Shown here piece after piece: positions 18,570 to 27,899 of a DNA stretch of 64,000 bases (within the stretch, counting starts at the first letter, position 1; each line of letters starts with the position of its first letter). Under the pieces are notes generated by a model that ran no database searches, was not told where the DNA came from, and saw only the letters and a program-made list of their open reading frames with translations. Source of the DNA: Actinokineospora globicatena (GTDB taxonomy: Bacteria; Actinomycetota; Actinomycetes; Mycobacteriales; Pseudonocardiaceae); NCBI RefSeq assembly GCF_024171945.1, contig NZ_JAMTCR010000003.1, positions 186,001 through 250,000 on the forward strand, given 5' to 3'. Made by a program: the position numbers and the translations under genes.

Positions 18570-19352
18570 ATGACCCACTACGTGTTCGACAACGCCGACA
18601 CCCGCACCAAGACCCGGTTCGCCGCGCTTGCTGCCTTCGACCCCGCGAGCCACGCCGCCCTCGCCGCGGCCGGGGTCGCGCCGGGCTGGACCTGCTGGGA
18701 GGTCGGTGGCGGCGACGGCAGCATCGGCCACTGGCTGTCGGAGCAGGTGGGGGCGGGCGGCTCGGTGCTCGTCACCGACATCGACCCCCGGTGGATCCCC
18801 GCGCCCGACCGGCCCGACCTGACCGTCCGCCGCCACGACGTGGTCACCGACGAGCTGCCCGGGGGCACCTTCGACCTCATCCACGCCCGCCTGGTCCTGA
18901 TCCACCTCCCCGACCGCCAGGCCGTCCTCGACCGGCTCGTCTCCGCCCTCAAGCCCGGCGGTCGCCTCGTCGTGGAGGAGTTCGACCTCCGGCACCCGCT
19001 GACCCCGCGCACCGCGGACCCGCACCACGTCGCGACCTTCGACGCAGTGCACGCGCCGCTGCTGGGTGTCTTCGAGTCCCGCGAGGTGGGGGCCACCTGG
19101 GCCAGGTCCCTGCCGGACGCGTTCATCGCACGAGGGCTCCAAGACGTCCGGGTGGACACCACGACGGCGCTGTGGCGCGGCGGGTCCGAGGAGATCGAGC
19201 TGCACCGGGTGAACGTGGAGCAGCTCGCCGAACCGCTGGCCGCCGCGGGCGTGTCCCCGCGGACCTTGGCCGCCTTCTACGCGCTGCTCGAAGACCCGGC
19301 GTTCGCGGTGTGGTCGTACCCGCTGGTGTCGGTCACAGGCACCCGCGGCTAG
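18570..19352 (+). CDS. SAM-dependent methyltransferase
   Basis: 260 residues. SAM motif I appears as CWEVGGGDGSIGHWL, followed by VLVTDIDPRWIP, an acidic turn FDLIHARLVLIHLPDR and LKPGGRLVVEEFD. This is the normal order of a class I methyltransferase of the UbiE or COQ5-like kind. No specificity domain is evident. ATG at 18570 is preceded by GGAGG at 18558-18562. It is a single gene after the YCII-like gene, separated by 130 bp. Confidence 0.8.
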   Translation: MTHYVFDNADTRTKTRFAALAAFDPASHAALAAAGVAPGWTCWEVGGGDGSIGHWLSEQVGAGGSVLVTDIDPRWIPAPDRPDLTVRRHDVVTDELPGGTFDLIHARLVLIHLPDRQAVLDRLVSALKPGGRLVVEEFDLRHPLTPRTADPHHVATFDAVHAPLLGVFESREVGATWARSLPDAFIARGLQDVRVDTTTALWRGGSEEIELHRVNVEQLAEPLAAAGVSPRTLAAFYALLEDPAFAVWSYPLVSVTGTRG

Positions 19353-19693
19353 ACCACCAGCAAGAATCACTCGTCAGTGTGACGCCCGCCGATCGTCATC
19401 CTGCCGGACACCGAGCGGCCTCCCCGGTGCGAGTTGTCCACAATGCCCCGAGCCATCCACAGCTTCTCCGCGCCCCTCTTGACAAGTCGCCCACCTCGCT
19501 AGGGTCGAACGCGGGACCCCGGAACTCGGGAGGGCGGGCCCCACCACGTAAGTTGATCTTGGTGGGTGATCCCGCCGGAGTGGGCGCGCGGGCGTGGGCC
19601 AGCGGACTGGAGTGTCCGTTGTCCTGCCTGGCCCCTAGGCTCCGGAGGTCCCCTTCGGGAGCGTGCGGGCCAACGGTGGGTGGGAGTGAGTCG
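19353..19693. other. Non-coding stretch upstream of the LuxR-type regulator
   Basis: 341 bp without a supported gene. It contains a candidate promoter (19479-19505) and otherwise no clear hairpin or repeat. The sequence just before the regulator start has GGGAG at 19682-19686. Confidence 0.5.
19479..19505 (+). promoter_or_regulatory. Putative vegetative promoter for the LuxR-type regulator
   Basis: TTGACA (19479-19484) is followed 15 bp later by TAGGGT (19500-19505). Both match the main sigma factor consensus of actinomycetes, although the spacer is shorter than the usual 16-18 bp. It lies about 190 bp upstream of the regulator start. Confidence 0.4.
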
Positions 19694-22603
19694 ATGACGC
19701 GGGCAGCGAAGCCGGGTGCGCGGCGGTCCGGCGGTTCGGCTCTGATGCGGACCAGTTCACCGGTGCTGGTGGGGCGCAACGACCAACTGGCCGCGCTGCG
19801 CTCCACCGTCCCCGCCCAGCCCGCGGTGGTGATGATCGAGGGCGAGGCCGGGGTCGGCAAGAGCAGGCTGGTCCGCGAGCTGTTGGCAACCGACCTGGAC
19901 CCGCTGCTGGTGCTCATGGGCTACTGCCAGCCGGTCGGCGAGCCGTTCCCCTACGGCGCGGTGCTCGAGGCGCTGCGCGGCACGTCGGACCTGCTGGCGC
20001 GGCGGCGCCCGAAGCTGAGCCCGGTCGCGGGTGTCGTCGGACCGCTGCTGCCGGAGATCGCCGAGTTCCTGCCCGACCCGCCAGTCTCGACGGGTGACCC
20101 GCGCACGGAGCGCCACCGGGTCTTCCGCGCGCTGCGCGAGCTGCTCGGCGCGCTCGGGCCGGTGCTGCTGGTCGTGGAGGACCTGCATTGGGCCGACAGC
20201 GGCTCTCGCCAGCTGCTGCGGTTCCTGATGGGCGACCCGCCGCCCACCCTGTCCATCGTGGTCACCTACCGGCGCGAGGACGTCCCCGGCGGGATGCCGC
20301 TGGGCACCGCGTACCGCCCGCCCGCCGGGATCGCCAGCGTCGTGCTGCGCCTGAGCCCGCTCGACGTCGAAGAGGTCAGGACGTTGACCGCGGCCATCCT
20401 CGGCGAGGACGTGGTGTCGCTCGAGTTCGCCACGAAGCTGCGCGAGCGCACCGCGGGCATCCCGTTCGTGGTCGAGGAGACGCTGCGGGCGCTGCGCAAC
20501 CCGGCTGGCGCGGTGCACGCGGACAGCACCGCCGCGCGCAGGCTCCTGGAGACTGTCGAGGTCCCGGTGCTGCTGCGCGACGCCATGGCCGAACGGCTTG
20601 CGGCGCTCCCGGTCACCGCGACCCGCCTCGCCCAGGCGGCGGCCGTGCTCGGCGTACCCGCCCCGGCCGAGCTGCTCGGCGAGGTGGCCGCCCTCGGCGA
20701 CCAACGGGTCCGTGCGGCGCTCACCCACGCGCTCGACGGCCAGGTGCTGCACGAGGTCGACGCGGGCCGCTACGGCTTCCGGCACGCCCTGGCGCAGCAG
20801 GCCGTCTACGACACGCTCAGCGGCCCGGACCGCCAGCAGCTCCACGACCGGGCGATCGACGCGCTGCGGCTGGTCGACCCGCTCCCGCTCGTGCAGCTCG
20901 CCGAGCACAGCCACCGCGCGGGCCGCACAGCCGCGTGGTTGGGCTACGGCGAGGCGGCCGCCGACCACGCCACCGAGATCGGCGACGCGGGCGCGGCGAC
21001 GTCCCTGTTGCGCGCCCTGCTCGCCGAACCGTCGGTGCCCGCCGCCGACGTCGACCGGTTGGCGGTCAAGCTCGGCCAGGTCGCGCACCTGGGCATCGAC
21101 CAGATCGACCCGACCACGACGCTCGACCGGTTGCTGGTCGACCGCAGGCTGTCCACCTCCGCGCGCGGCGAGGTGCGGCTCTACCGGGGGCTGCTGCTGA
21201 TCCGGCAGGCGGGCGGCGCCGAGGAGGGCCGCTCGGAGATCGAGATGGCGATCGCCGACCTCAGCGAACGGCCGGACCTCGCGGCCAAGGGCACCTCGGT
21301 GCTCGCGCAGCCGTTCACCGGGATGATCCCGCTGGCCGAGTTCGGCGTGTGGCTCGACCGCACCACCCGCGACCGGCAGTTCACCGCGGACCCGGAGCTG
21401 CGGCTCTCCCTGCTGGCCAACGAACTCGGCTCCCGCCTGCACATCGGCGACCCGGCGGTGATCCCCGCGCTGGAGACCCTGCCGAACACCGTCGACACCC
21501 TGGGGGAGCAGCGCCAGCTCGCCAGGGTCCACTGCAACCTCGCCGACGCGTGCACCTCCAGCGGCCACTTCCGGCTCGCCGACGACCTGCTGCGCAGCGG
21601 GCTGCGGCACGCCGCCGAGAGCGGGGCGCCGTTCGTGGCCAGCACCGGTCGGGTCACCCGGGCCCGCCTGGACTGGCTGACCGGCGACTGGGACGGCCTC
21701 GTCGACCGGTCCCTGCGGCTGCTCGACGAGTACCGCGACCTGTTCCCCAACTCCAGCGAGCTGTGCCTGATCCTCGGGTCCCTGGCCATGGCCCGCGGCG
21801 AGTGGGGCGAGGCGACCAGCTACCTGACCGAGACCGGCGCCTTCACCCCGGAGGAGGCCATCACGCCGGTGGCCATCGCGGGGTGCGCCGCGCTGGCACT
21901 GACCGCGCTCGCGCAGGACGACGTCGTCCGGGCCTGTGTGGATGTTGACCGGGGCGTGCACATCTTGCGCGCCAAGGGAGTGTGGGCTTGGGCGCCGGAG
22001 CTTGGCCCAGCCGCTGTGGCGACTTTCCTTGCAGCGGGCCGGGAACTGGACGCCGAGACGTTCGTGGAGTCGATGGCCGAGGGGATCGCCGCCCTTGACG
22101 TGCCGCTGAGCGCGGCTGCCCTCGCCCAGTGCCGGGGTCGCCTTTCCGAGGCCCGGGGCGATATCGACGCCGCGCTCGTGCACTACCGGGACTCGATCGC
22201 CCGCTACGAAAGACTTCCCGCCCCGTACTACGCGGCCTTGGTCACCGAACGCGAAGCCGTCTGCACCCTGAACCGCGACGCCGACAAGGGCGCGGAGGCG
22301 CTCTCGACCCTCATCGATACGTTCGACACCATGGGCGCCACCCGCGACGCTGCCCGGTGCCGCCACCTGCTCCGCAACGCGGGCGGTGCCAAACCATCCC
22401 GTCGAGGCCGCCGCGGTTATGGCAACGACCTCTCGCCGCGTGAACAAGAGGTCGCCCGCCTCTTGGCCGCTGGCCACACCAACCGGGAGATCGCCGAGGT
22501 CCTGTTCCTCTCGTCCCGCACGGTGGAACAACACGCTGCCCGTGTCCTGCGGAAGCTGGGCGTGACGTCCCGAGCCGAACTCCAGGGCGAGGACCTCGGC
22601 TGA
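19694..22603 (+). CDS. Large ATP-binding LuxR-family (LAL) transcriptional regulator
   Basis: 969 residues from ATG at 19694; an ATG at 19745 is also possible. The N-terminal AAA-type ATPase has a P-loop GEAGVGKSRLVREL and a Walker B-like LLVVEDLHWADSG. A long helical, TPR-like middle follows. The last 65 residues form a LuxR HTH: LSPREQEVARLLAAGHTNREIAEVL then SSRTVEQHAARVLRKLGV. LAL regulators often switch on antibiotic or catabolic genes in response to a bound ligand and ATP. No target is obvious next to it; it is convergent with a lipase-like gene. Confidence 0.9.
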   Translation: MTRAAKPGARRSGGSALMRTSSPVLVGRNDQLAALRSTVPAQPAVVMIEGEAGVGKSRLVRELLATDLDPLLVLMGYCQPVGEPFPYGAVLEALRGTSDLLARRRPKLSPVAGVVGPLLPEIAEFLPDPPVSTGDPRTERHRVFRALRELLGALGPVLLVVEDLHWADSGSRQLLRFLMGDPPPTLSIVVTYRREDVPGGMPLGTAYRPPAGIASVVLRLSPLDVEEVRTLTAAILGEDVVSLEFATKLRERTAGIPFVVEETLRALRNPAGAVHADSTAARRLLETVEVPVLLRDAMAERLAALPVTATRLAQAAAVLGVPAPAELLGEVAALGDQRVRAALTHALDGQVLHEVDAGRYGFRHALAQQAVYDTLSGPDRQQLHDRAIDALRLVDPLPLVQLAEHSHRAGRTAAWLGYGEAAADHATEIGDAGAATSLLRALLAEPSVPAADVDRLAVKLGQVAHLGIDQIDPTTTLDRLLVDRRLSTSARGEVRLYRGLLLIRQAGGAEEGRSEIEMAIADLSERPDLAAKGTSVLAQPFTGMIPLAEFGVWLDRTTRDRQFTADPELRLSLLANELGSRLHIGDPAVIPALETLPNTVDTLGEQRQLARVHCNLADACTSSGHFRLADDLLRSGLRHAAESGAPFVASTGRVTRARLDWLTGDWDGLVDRSLRLLDEYRDLFPNSSELCLILGSLAMARGEWGEATSYLTETGAFTPEEAITPVAIAGCAALALTALAQDDVVRACVDVDRGVHILRAKGVWAWAPELGPAAVATFLAAGRELDAETFVESMAEGIAALDVPLSAAALAQCRGRLSEARGDIDAALVHYRDSIARYERLPAPYYAALVTEREAVCTLNRDADKGAEALSTLIDTFDTMGATRDAARCRHLLRNAGGAKPSRRGRRGYGNDLSPREQEVARLLAAGHTNREIAEVLFLSSRTVEQHAARVLRKLGVTSRAELQGEDLG

Positions 22604-22607
22604 CGCG

Positions 22608-22639
22608 TGGGCCCGGGGCTGATGTCTGCCCCGGGCCCA
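22608..22639. terminator. Strong bidirectional terminator hairpin
   Basis: TGGGCCCGGGGC (22608-22619) and GCCCCGGGCCCA (22628-22639) form a perfect 12-bp stem with an 8-base loop. It lies in the 45 bp between the convergent regulator and lipase-like genes and can serve both. Confidence 0.75.
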
Positions 22640-22648
22640 TGACCTGGC

Positions 22649-23830
22649 CTAGTCGGGCAGGCGGTCCAGGATCCACTCGCCGAGCTCGGCGGTGATCTTG
22701 GTGTGCGGCTCGTTCTTGCTGGCGACGAGGAAGTCGTCGAGTTCGCTGCTCTCGGGCGCCAGGTTGTCCACGACCGCGTAGGGGTCGTCCAGGTCGCCGA
22801 TGGCCACCGCGCTGACGGTGGGGACGAACCCGACCGTGCGGTGCGTGATCGTCACCTTGCCGGTGACCTTGAGCTTGTCGCCCGCGATGCCGAACGTCTC
22901 CAAGGTGCCGCCCGGCGCGCCGTCCAGCTCCGGAAGCCCGGACGTGGTGATCTCGTGCTCGTTGAGCAAACCCTTGAGCCGGGCGACATCCGCCTCGCCT
23001 GCCGACTGGGTCCTGAGGTCAGTCCCGGTGAACCAGCCGCCCTCGACCGACAGCGCGCTCTCGCCGGCCGGGACCCCGTTGCCCTCCCCGCTGCCGACGC
23101 CGTTCGCCACACCCAGCAGGCGAGGGATCCGCGGCCAGTTGCCCACGCGGTCGAGTTCGGCGAGGAACTCCTCCCGCAGCGGGTCGACGCGGGGCTCGGC
23201 ACCGACGCTTTCCACGTGACGCCAGAGCAGTTGGCGCGAGGCCGGGCTGTTGATCTGCTCAGACAACGCGGGCACGGAGGTCAGGAAGTGCGCCAGGTTC
23301 TGCAGCGCGATCGGCACCCACGCGCCGCGGTGGGGGCTGTCGTAGGACAGGTAGACGCCGACGCGGTGGTCGACCCGCTGGAGTTCCAGCTTGGCCAGCG
23401 CGTACCGGGTGACCAGGCCACCCATGCTGAACCCGCCGACCAGCAACCGGGTGTCCCCGACCTGCTCGGCGCCCGTCCGCAGGATCGCCGCCGTCACGGC
23501 CTCGGCGTTGCGCAGGATCGACTCGCTGCGCTCGTCGTAGCCGATGAGCACCAGCGTGCGCCCCTGCTGCCGCAGCCGGGAGATGAACGGGAAGTCGCCG
23601 CGCTCCAGACCGTCCCACAGCTCGTTGAGGTCGCTGGGCCCGCTGTTGAAGCCGTCGGCGAGGATCACCGGCCGCACAAGGCCCTGCTGACCCTCCGCGT
23701 AGTAGACCCACGCCGTGCCACCGGGCAGCGACCAGGTCTCGTCCGGTTCCGGTGCGGGGGTGGGGATCGGCTTGGGCAGCGGTGCGAGGAACCCGAAGGG
23801 CTCGACGACGGGCTGGTCCTGCTCGGGCAT
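22649..23830 (-). CDS. Lipase-like alpha/beta hydrolase
   Basis: 393 residues from ATG at 23830, which has a GGAG about nine bases upstream. It has the elements of a lipase fold: VRPVILADGFN, TLVLIGYDERSES, the nucleophile elbow LLVGGFSMGG and VYLSYDSPHRGAWVP. No export signal is seen, so it appears to be intracellular or secreted by an unrecognised route. The C-terminal 140 residues are beta-rich and not assigned. Substrate is unknown. Confidence 0.72.
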   Translation of the reverse strand: MPEQDQPVVEPFGFLAPLPKPIPTPAPEPDETWSLPGGTAWVYYAEGQQGLVRPVILADGFNSGPSDLNELWDGLERGDFPFISRLRQQGRTLVLIGYDERSESILRNAEAVTAAILRTGAEQVGDTRLLVGGFSMGGLVTRYALAKLELQRVDHRVGVYLSYDSPHRGAWVPIALQNLAHFLTSVPALSEQINSPASRQLLWRHVESVGAEPRVDPLREEFLAELDRVGNWPRIPRLLGVANGVGSGEGNGVPAGESALSVEGGWFTGTDLRTQSAGEADVARLKGLLNEHEITTSGLPELDGAPGGTLETFGIAGDKLKVTGKVTITHRTVGFVPTVSAVAIGDLDDPYAVVDNLAPESSELDDFLVASKNEPHTKITAELGEWILDRLPD

Positions 23831-24004
23831 CGGTGAACGCTCCAGGGGTGGAAGTTGATCAACCACACCCACCCTGGCCGCGCCCCGGCAGGCGCCGTAA
23901 CCCCTCGTCACCTGATAGCCGGACCAGTTCATACGCCCAGTGGAACCACACCCACACCCCGTCGAACCGACGAACCGGCTACCACCCATCAGGACGCACG
24001 CGGC

Positions 24005-24796
24005 TCACCGGATGAGCATGACCTCGTTGGGATCCGGCGCGGTGATGGTGGCTGGAGCGGCCCACTCGCGGAAAGTCGTCTTGATGATGGTCGCGGTGCC
24101 ACCGAACTTGGCCCGCGCCTCGTAGTGGGTCAGGTGGTTCTGTTGGTCCACCCAGATGTCGAGCTCGACGGGCGCACCGGACTGCGCGGCGTAGGTGACG
24201 GCTTCGGTTGTGGCACCGAGCATCTTGACGGGCGAGTCCGGCAGACTCAGGTCGATCGAGTACTGCTCCTCGGCGGCGTCGCGGGGTGCGGGGCCGCTGC
24301 TTCACCAGCTTCCCGGACTCCGCGATCTCGGCGACGACGCGCTTGGGGTCGATCTCGGTGTAGGCGTCGAACAGGCGGGAGATCATCGCACTGCTCTCGT
24401 CACTGGAGTCGACCCGGAGCAACAACCACCCGGAGTCGTCGCGCAGGTAGGCGCGGTTTTCGGCCAAGAGCAGCTCCTCGGGCGCACCCGGCCGCCGGTT
24501 CACCTTCCCACTGAGCGTCCCCGCGCCGAGATTGAGCACCCCCTCAGCCTTGTAATCCGGCGAATCGAAGCCCGCGTCCGTCGTGAACTTCGCCGACCCC
24601 CCGGAGTTCGCCGCCTCCAACGCCCGCACCAGCCCACCCACATCCCCGTAACGCTTGGTAACCGGAGCCGCGGAAGTCGTCACCACCGCGGACGTCCCCG
24701 ACGTCGTCGCAACAGCGGGCGAGGCCTCCTTCGCGCCCCCGCACGCAGCCAACGACATAGCGCAACTCAACCCACAGCCACAGCTCTAACCAGCAC
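24005..24796 (-). pseudogene. LppX/LprG-type lipoprotein gene with two apparent frameshifts
   Basis: The product resembles the LppX_LprAFG lipoprotein family of mycobacteria and relatives, which carry lipids across the envelope. Intact coding needs two one-base corrections. GTG at 24796, with GGGGAGAG eight bases upstream, encodes MLVRAVAVG and then meets a stop; adding one G at the run 24771-24773 joins it to SLAAC, giving a complete lipoprotein signal. The frame then runs to residue ~165 and breaks at a four-G run (24290-24293, + strand). Removing one base restores AAEEQYSIDLSLPDS and the remaining 90 residues, ending at 24005 with DPNEVMLIR. Both breaks are in G/C homopolymers, so sequencing error is as likely as real decay. 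Confidence 0.7.
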
Positions 24797-25009
24797 GTTT
24801 CAACTCTCCCCAGTCCACCCGCCATCCCGGCGCGGCCCGACAATACCAACAATCCCGCCACCTCCGACCCGCCCCCAGCACCACCACGCCCCAAGCACAG
24901 TGAGTAGCAACTTCGCGTCGGGACGCCTCAGTTGGTCTACTGAATTCCGAACTAGACAGTTGGTGTTGTCTCGCAGGAATTGGGGGACTGGGATGGAGAC
25001 AATCGTGGC

Positions 25010-25292
25010 GTGATCGACGTCGAGAAGTTGATGGGGGAGCGCGGGATCGCCGTGTTGCTCAAGGTCGACTGCGTCCGGGCCGCTGAGGGTGGGAGTCGGT
25101 GGACGATGGTGTTGTCCGGGCCGGGGGTCGGTGACGGGGGACTGGTGCGGACCGACGCGGTGTCGTTGGAGGCGGCTCTGCGGACGTGCTTCAAGGGCCT
25201 GCGGGCGCTACCCGGCGACTGGAGTTGGCTGCCGGAGGTGCGATCGGGTGGGCCGCCAGTGGGACGACCCAGCCGGGTTTGCCTCGCACTAG
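25010..25292 (+). CDS. Small hypothetical protein, frame uncertain at its 3' end
   Basis: From GTG at 25010 the frame encodes about 80 residues with a plausible compact protein: VEKLMGERGIAVLLKVD, WTMVLSGPG and LRALPGDWSWLPEV. After that the same frame has no stop before 25624 and would run through a terminator hairpin and antisense into the helicase gene, which is unlikely. One base removed near 25255 leads to RQWDDPAGFASH and a stop at 25290-25292, just before the hairpin. I do not recognise the family. It could be intact with a frameshift error, or a decayed gene. Confidence 0.35.
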
Positions 25293-25297
25293 ACGGG

Positions 25298-25329
25298 CCA
25301 ACCACCGCGAAGAGTCTCGCGGTGGTTGG
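25298..25329. terminator. Bidirectional terminator hairpin
   Basis: CCAACCACCGCGA (25298-25310) and TCGCGGTGGTTGG (25317-25329) form a perfect 13-bp stem with a 6-base loop. It lies 21 bp past the end of the convergent DEAD-box helicase gene and just after the short + strand gene. Confidence 0.75.
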
Positions 25330-25349
25330 CAGCCCAGAAGTCGGGATCC

Positions 25350-26807
25350 CTATCGGCCGCCGCGGCGGCCTGCTCGGGAGCCTGCGGAGAAGGCGGCCAC
25401 GCTTGTGGTCTTCACGGCGACGGGGGCTGCGGCCGCTGGGACGGCTGAGCGGGTTCGCTTGGGGGTGGAGGGTTGCTGGCGCTTGGCGCCGGCGGGCTTC
25501 CGGGCGGCGCGTGGGGCGCGGGCGGGCTGGGTGGCCGCGGTCGGTGCGACGAAGGTGCGTTCGCCGGGGGCCAGTTCGGCCAGGAGGGGGTGGCCGGGGC
25601 GGAGGCGGGTGGTGGTGGCGGTGACGCCTGCCTTGCGGGTGAGGTCGCGGACGTCGGCGACCTGGGCGTCGGTCATCAGGGTGATGACGGTGCCGGAGGC
25701 CCCGGCGCGCGCCGTGCGGCCCGAGCGGTGCAGGTAGGCCTTGTGCTCGACCGGCGGGTCGGCGTGGATCACGAGGGCGACGTCGTCGACGTGGATGCCG
25801 CGGGCGGCGATGTCGGTGGCCACCAGCGTGCTCACCCGGCCGTCGGTGAACGCCAGCAGGTTCCTGGTGCGCGCCGTCTGCCCGAGGTCGCCGTGCAGCT
25901 CCACCGCGGGGACGCCCTCCGCGACCAACTGGCGGGTCAGCTTCGTCGCGCCCCGCTTGGTCCGGGTGAACACCACGGCCCGACCGGGCGCGGCGACCAG
26001 GTCGACGAGGACCGGGAGCCGGGCGGCGGGCTGCACGTGCAGCACGTGGTGGGTCATGGCCGTGACCGGCGCGGACGGCGGGTCGGTGCTGTGCGTGGCC
26101 GGGTTCGACAGGAACCGGCGGATTAGCACGTCGACGCCCGCGTCCAGGGTGGCGGAGAACAGCAGCCGCTGGGTCCCGCGCGGGGTCTTGTCGAGCAGCT
26201 TGGTGACGACCGGCAGGAAGCCCAGGTCGGCCATGTGGTCGGCCTCGTCGAGCACGGTGACCTCGACGGCGTCGAGGTGGGCGCGCCCGGTGGCGATGTG
26301 GTCGGCGAGCCTGCCGGGGCAGGCGATCAGCACGTCGACCCCGGCGCGCAGCGCGGCCACCTGGGGCCCGGGCCGGACGCCGCCGTAGATCGTCGTGGCG
26401 GTCAGCCCGAGGGCCTCGGCCAGCGGGGCGACGGTCGCCGCGATCTGGTCGGCCAGCTCGCGGGTCGGCGCCAGGACCAGGGCCCGCGGCTTGCCGGGGC
26501 GCCGCGGCCGGGTGCTCGCCGCGAGCCGCGCGAGCAGGGGCAGCGCGAACGCGTAGGTCTTGCCCGACCCGGTCCGCCCGCGACCGAGCACGTCACGACC
26601 GGACAGCGAGTCCGGCAGCGTGGCGGTCTGGATGGGGAACGGGGTGGTGATACCGCGGGCGCTCAGCACGTCGACCAGCGCGGCGGGCACGCCGAGCTGG
26701 TCGAAGGTGCGCCCGCTGGTGGGGGTGTCCTCAGCCGTCGTGGCCGGACTGGTCATGGCCGGACCGGTGGTGGACGGACTGGTCGTGCGGGGGCGGCGAG
26801 CCGCCAT
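25350..26807 (-). CDS. DEAD-box ATP-dependent RNA helicase
   Basis: 485 residues from ATG at 26807 (GGAG upstream). All helicase motifs are visible: a Q-motif region FDQLGVP to PFPIQ, motif I GRTGSGKT (about 77-84), PTRELA, DEAD at about 187-190, SAT in LFSATL, and the motif VI region HRSGRTARAG. The N-terminus and the last 90 residues are low-complexity Ala/Thr/Pro and basic Arg/Lys tails, ending RAGRRGGR, which suits RNA binding. It unwinds RNA duplexes in ribosome assembly or mRNA turnover. The gene is monocistronic and its transcript should end at the hairpin 25298-25329. Confidence 0.93.
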   Translation of the reverse strand: MAARRPRTTSPSTTGPAMTSPATTAEDTPTSGRTFDQLGVPAALVDVLSARGITTPFPIQTATLPDSLSGRDVLGRGRTGSGKTYAFALPLLARLAASTRPRRPGKPRALVLAPTRELADQIAATVAPLAEALGLTATTIYGGVRPGPQVAALRAGVDVLIACPGRLADHIATGRAHLDAVEVTVLDEADHMADLGFLPVVTKLLDKTPRGTQRLLFSATLDAGVDVLIRRFLSNPATHSTDPPSAPVTAMTHHVLHVQPAARLPVLVDLVAAPGRAVVFTRTKRGATKLTRQLVAEGVPAVELHGDLGQTARTRNLLAFTDGRVSTLVATDIAARGIHVDDVALVIHADPPVEHKAYLHRSGRTARAGASGTVITLMTDAQVADVRDLTRKAGVTATTTRLRPGHPLLAELAPGERTFVAPTAATQPARAPRAARKPAGAKRQQPSTPKRTRSAVPAAAAPVAVKTTSVAAFSAGSRAGRRGGR

Positions 26808-27089
26808 AAGGAACTCCGGAACGTCGAGGGACGGTCTGCGCGACACACGCCGCCAAATCCAAGCGCGCGTCGCAGGCACGATGCCAAGGCAGCCCGCAGC
26901 GATGCAGGTGAGACCGCGCCACCAACCATACAGGACCACCGGCCCCCTGTCCGATGACATTCACCATCGAGGCAGCTGACCTGCCGACCAGTGGGAGCCG
27001 GCCGTGGCCACGCGGTGTCAAGCCGCCCTCGGAGGTGACCTCTCGCGTCCGCCTTCCGCGCCCGTTGTGCGCCATACGTCCATTCGCGA
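26808..27089. other. Upstream region of the helicase gene
   Basis: About 280 bp without a supported gene, forming the 5' region of the helicase on the minus strand. I see no clear promoter boxes or conserved leader structure in it. Confidence 0.4.
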
Positions 27090-27122
27090 CGCCCGCCCCG
27101 CTGATACCGGGCGGGGCGGGCG
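27090..27122 (-). terminator. Terminator hairpin of the cupin gene
   Basis: CGCCCGCCCCGC (27090-27101) pairs perfectly over 12 bp with GCGGGGCGGGCG (27111-27122), with a 9-base loop. It lies 11 bp past the stop codon of the minus-strand cupin gene. Confidence 0.7.
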
Positions 27123-27132
27123 CGGTGACCAG

Positions 27133-27591
27133 CTACGCGGTCTTGTCCGCCGACGCGTAGTTCGGGCTCAGCGACAGCGCGCTGAACCGGAACGGGCGGT
27201 CGACCCGGGTGAACCCGAGCGGGCAGTGGCGCACACCCGCCGGGATGTACACCGAACCGCTGGTGGTGACGGTGTGCCGGACGCCCTCGATGTCGAAGTA
27301 GATCTCGGCGCCGAGGTGGTCGGGGTCGGTGGGGTCGTTGCCGTGCCAGATCAGGACCTCGTCGTAGTCGTGCACGTGCTCCTTGACCCACTCCACCGGG
27401 CTGTCGCACTCGGTGATCCAGCAGTAGGTGAGGTGGATCTTGCTCTCCGGCACCTCCTGGGACCGCATCAACGCGAGCGCCTCCCCGATGTTCGGCGGCT
27501 CCACGACCCCGGACCCGGCGCCCTCGTTGACGAGGTCGTCGAGGCAGTTCGGCATCTTCCTGACGAACAGGTGCTCGTACGGACTTGTCAC
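27133..27591 (-). CDS. Small cupin-fold protein
   Basis: 152 residues. The middle and end form a single cupin barrel: HVHDYDEVLIWHGND is motif 1-like with two His and Glu, and VYIPAGVRHCPLGFTRVD is motif 2-like with one His. That gives a possible metal site. The N-terminal 60 residues (YEHLFVRKMPNCLDDL) are not part of the cupin core. It probably binds a metal and a small acid; the reaction is unknown. It stands alone, with a terminator hairpin after it. Confidence 0.62.
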   Translation of the reverse strand: MTSPYEHLFVRKMPNCLDDLVNEGAGSGVVEPPNIGEALALMRSQEVPESKIHLTYCWITECDSPVEWVKEHVHDYDEVLIWHGNDPTDPDHLGAEIYFDIEGVRHTVTTSGSVYIPAGVRHCPLGFTRVDRPFRFSALSLSPNYASADKTA

Positions 27592-27899
27592 CGGTCCTCG
27601 TTCCTGGTCAGCCCCCGCGAATCACGCCCCGACGATAGCGCATTGTCAACGCGTGGAGACGTTCTCAAGGACCCCTTCCGTGCGCTGGTTGCTGTTACGT
27701 CCCCGGCGGCCTACGCGGTCGTGGCGGGTGACTCGGAGTTCGTCGACTGGCTCACCCCCCCCACCTGTACAGCAGACCCGACAACGACATCCCCGTCCGC
27801 GCGGGCGCCGCCGCCGCGACACATGCACTCCTCCGCCAGCACAAGGAATGAAGCCCACCTGATCACCAACGGCGCGAGGTGGGATCCGCGCGCCATCGG
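27592..27899. other. Non-coding stretch between CHAT and cupin genes
   Basis: 308 bp in which no gene with convincing codon use or similarity was found on either strand. No hairpin or promoter boxes stand out. Confidence 0.4.

Noticed and set aside
18443..19693. N-terminal extension of the LuxR-type regulator through the methyltransferase gene
   Set aside because: The added part is Arg/Pro-rich and overlaps a genuine methyltransferase gene in another frame; the regulator homology starts after 19694.
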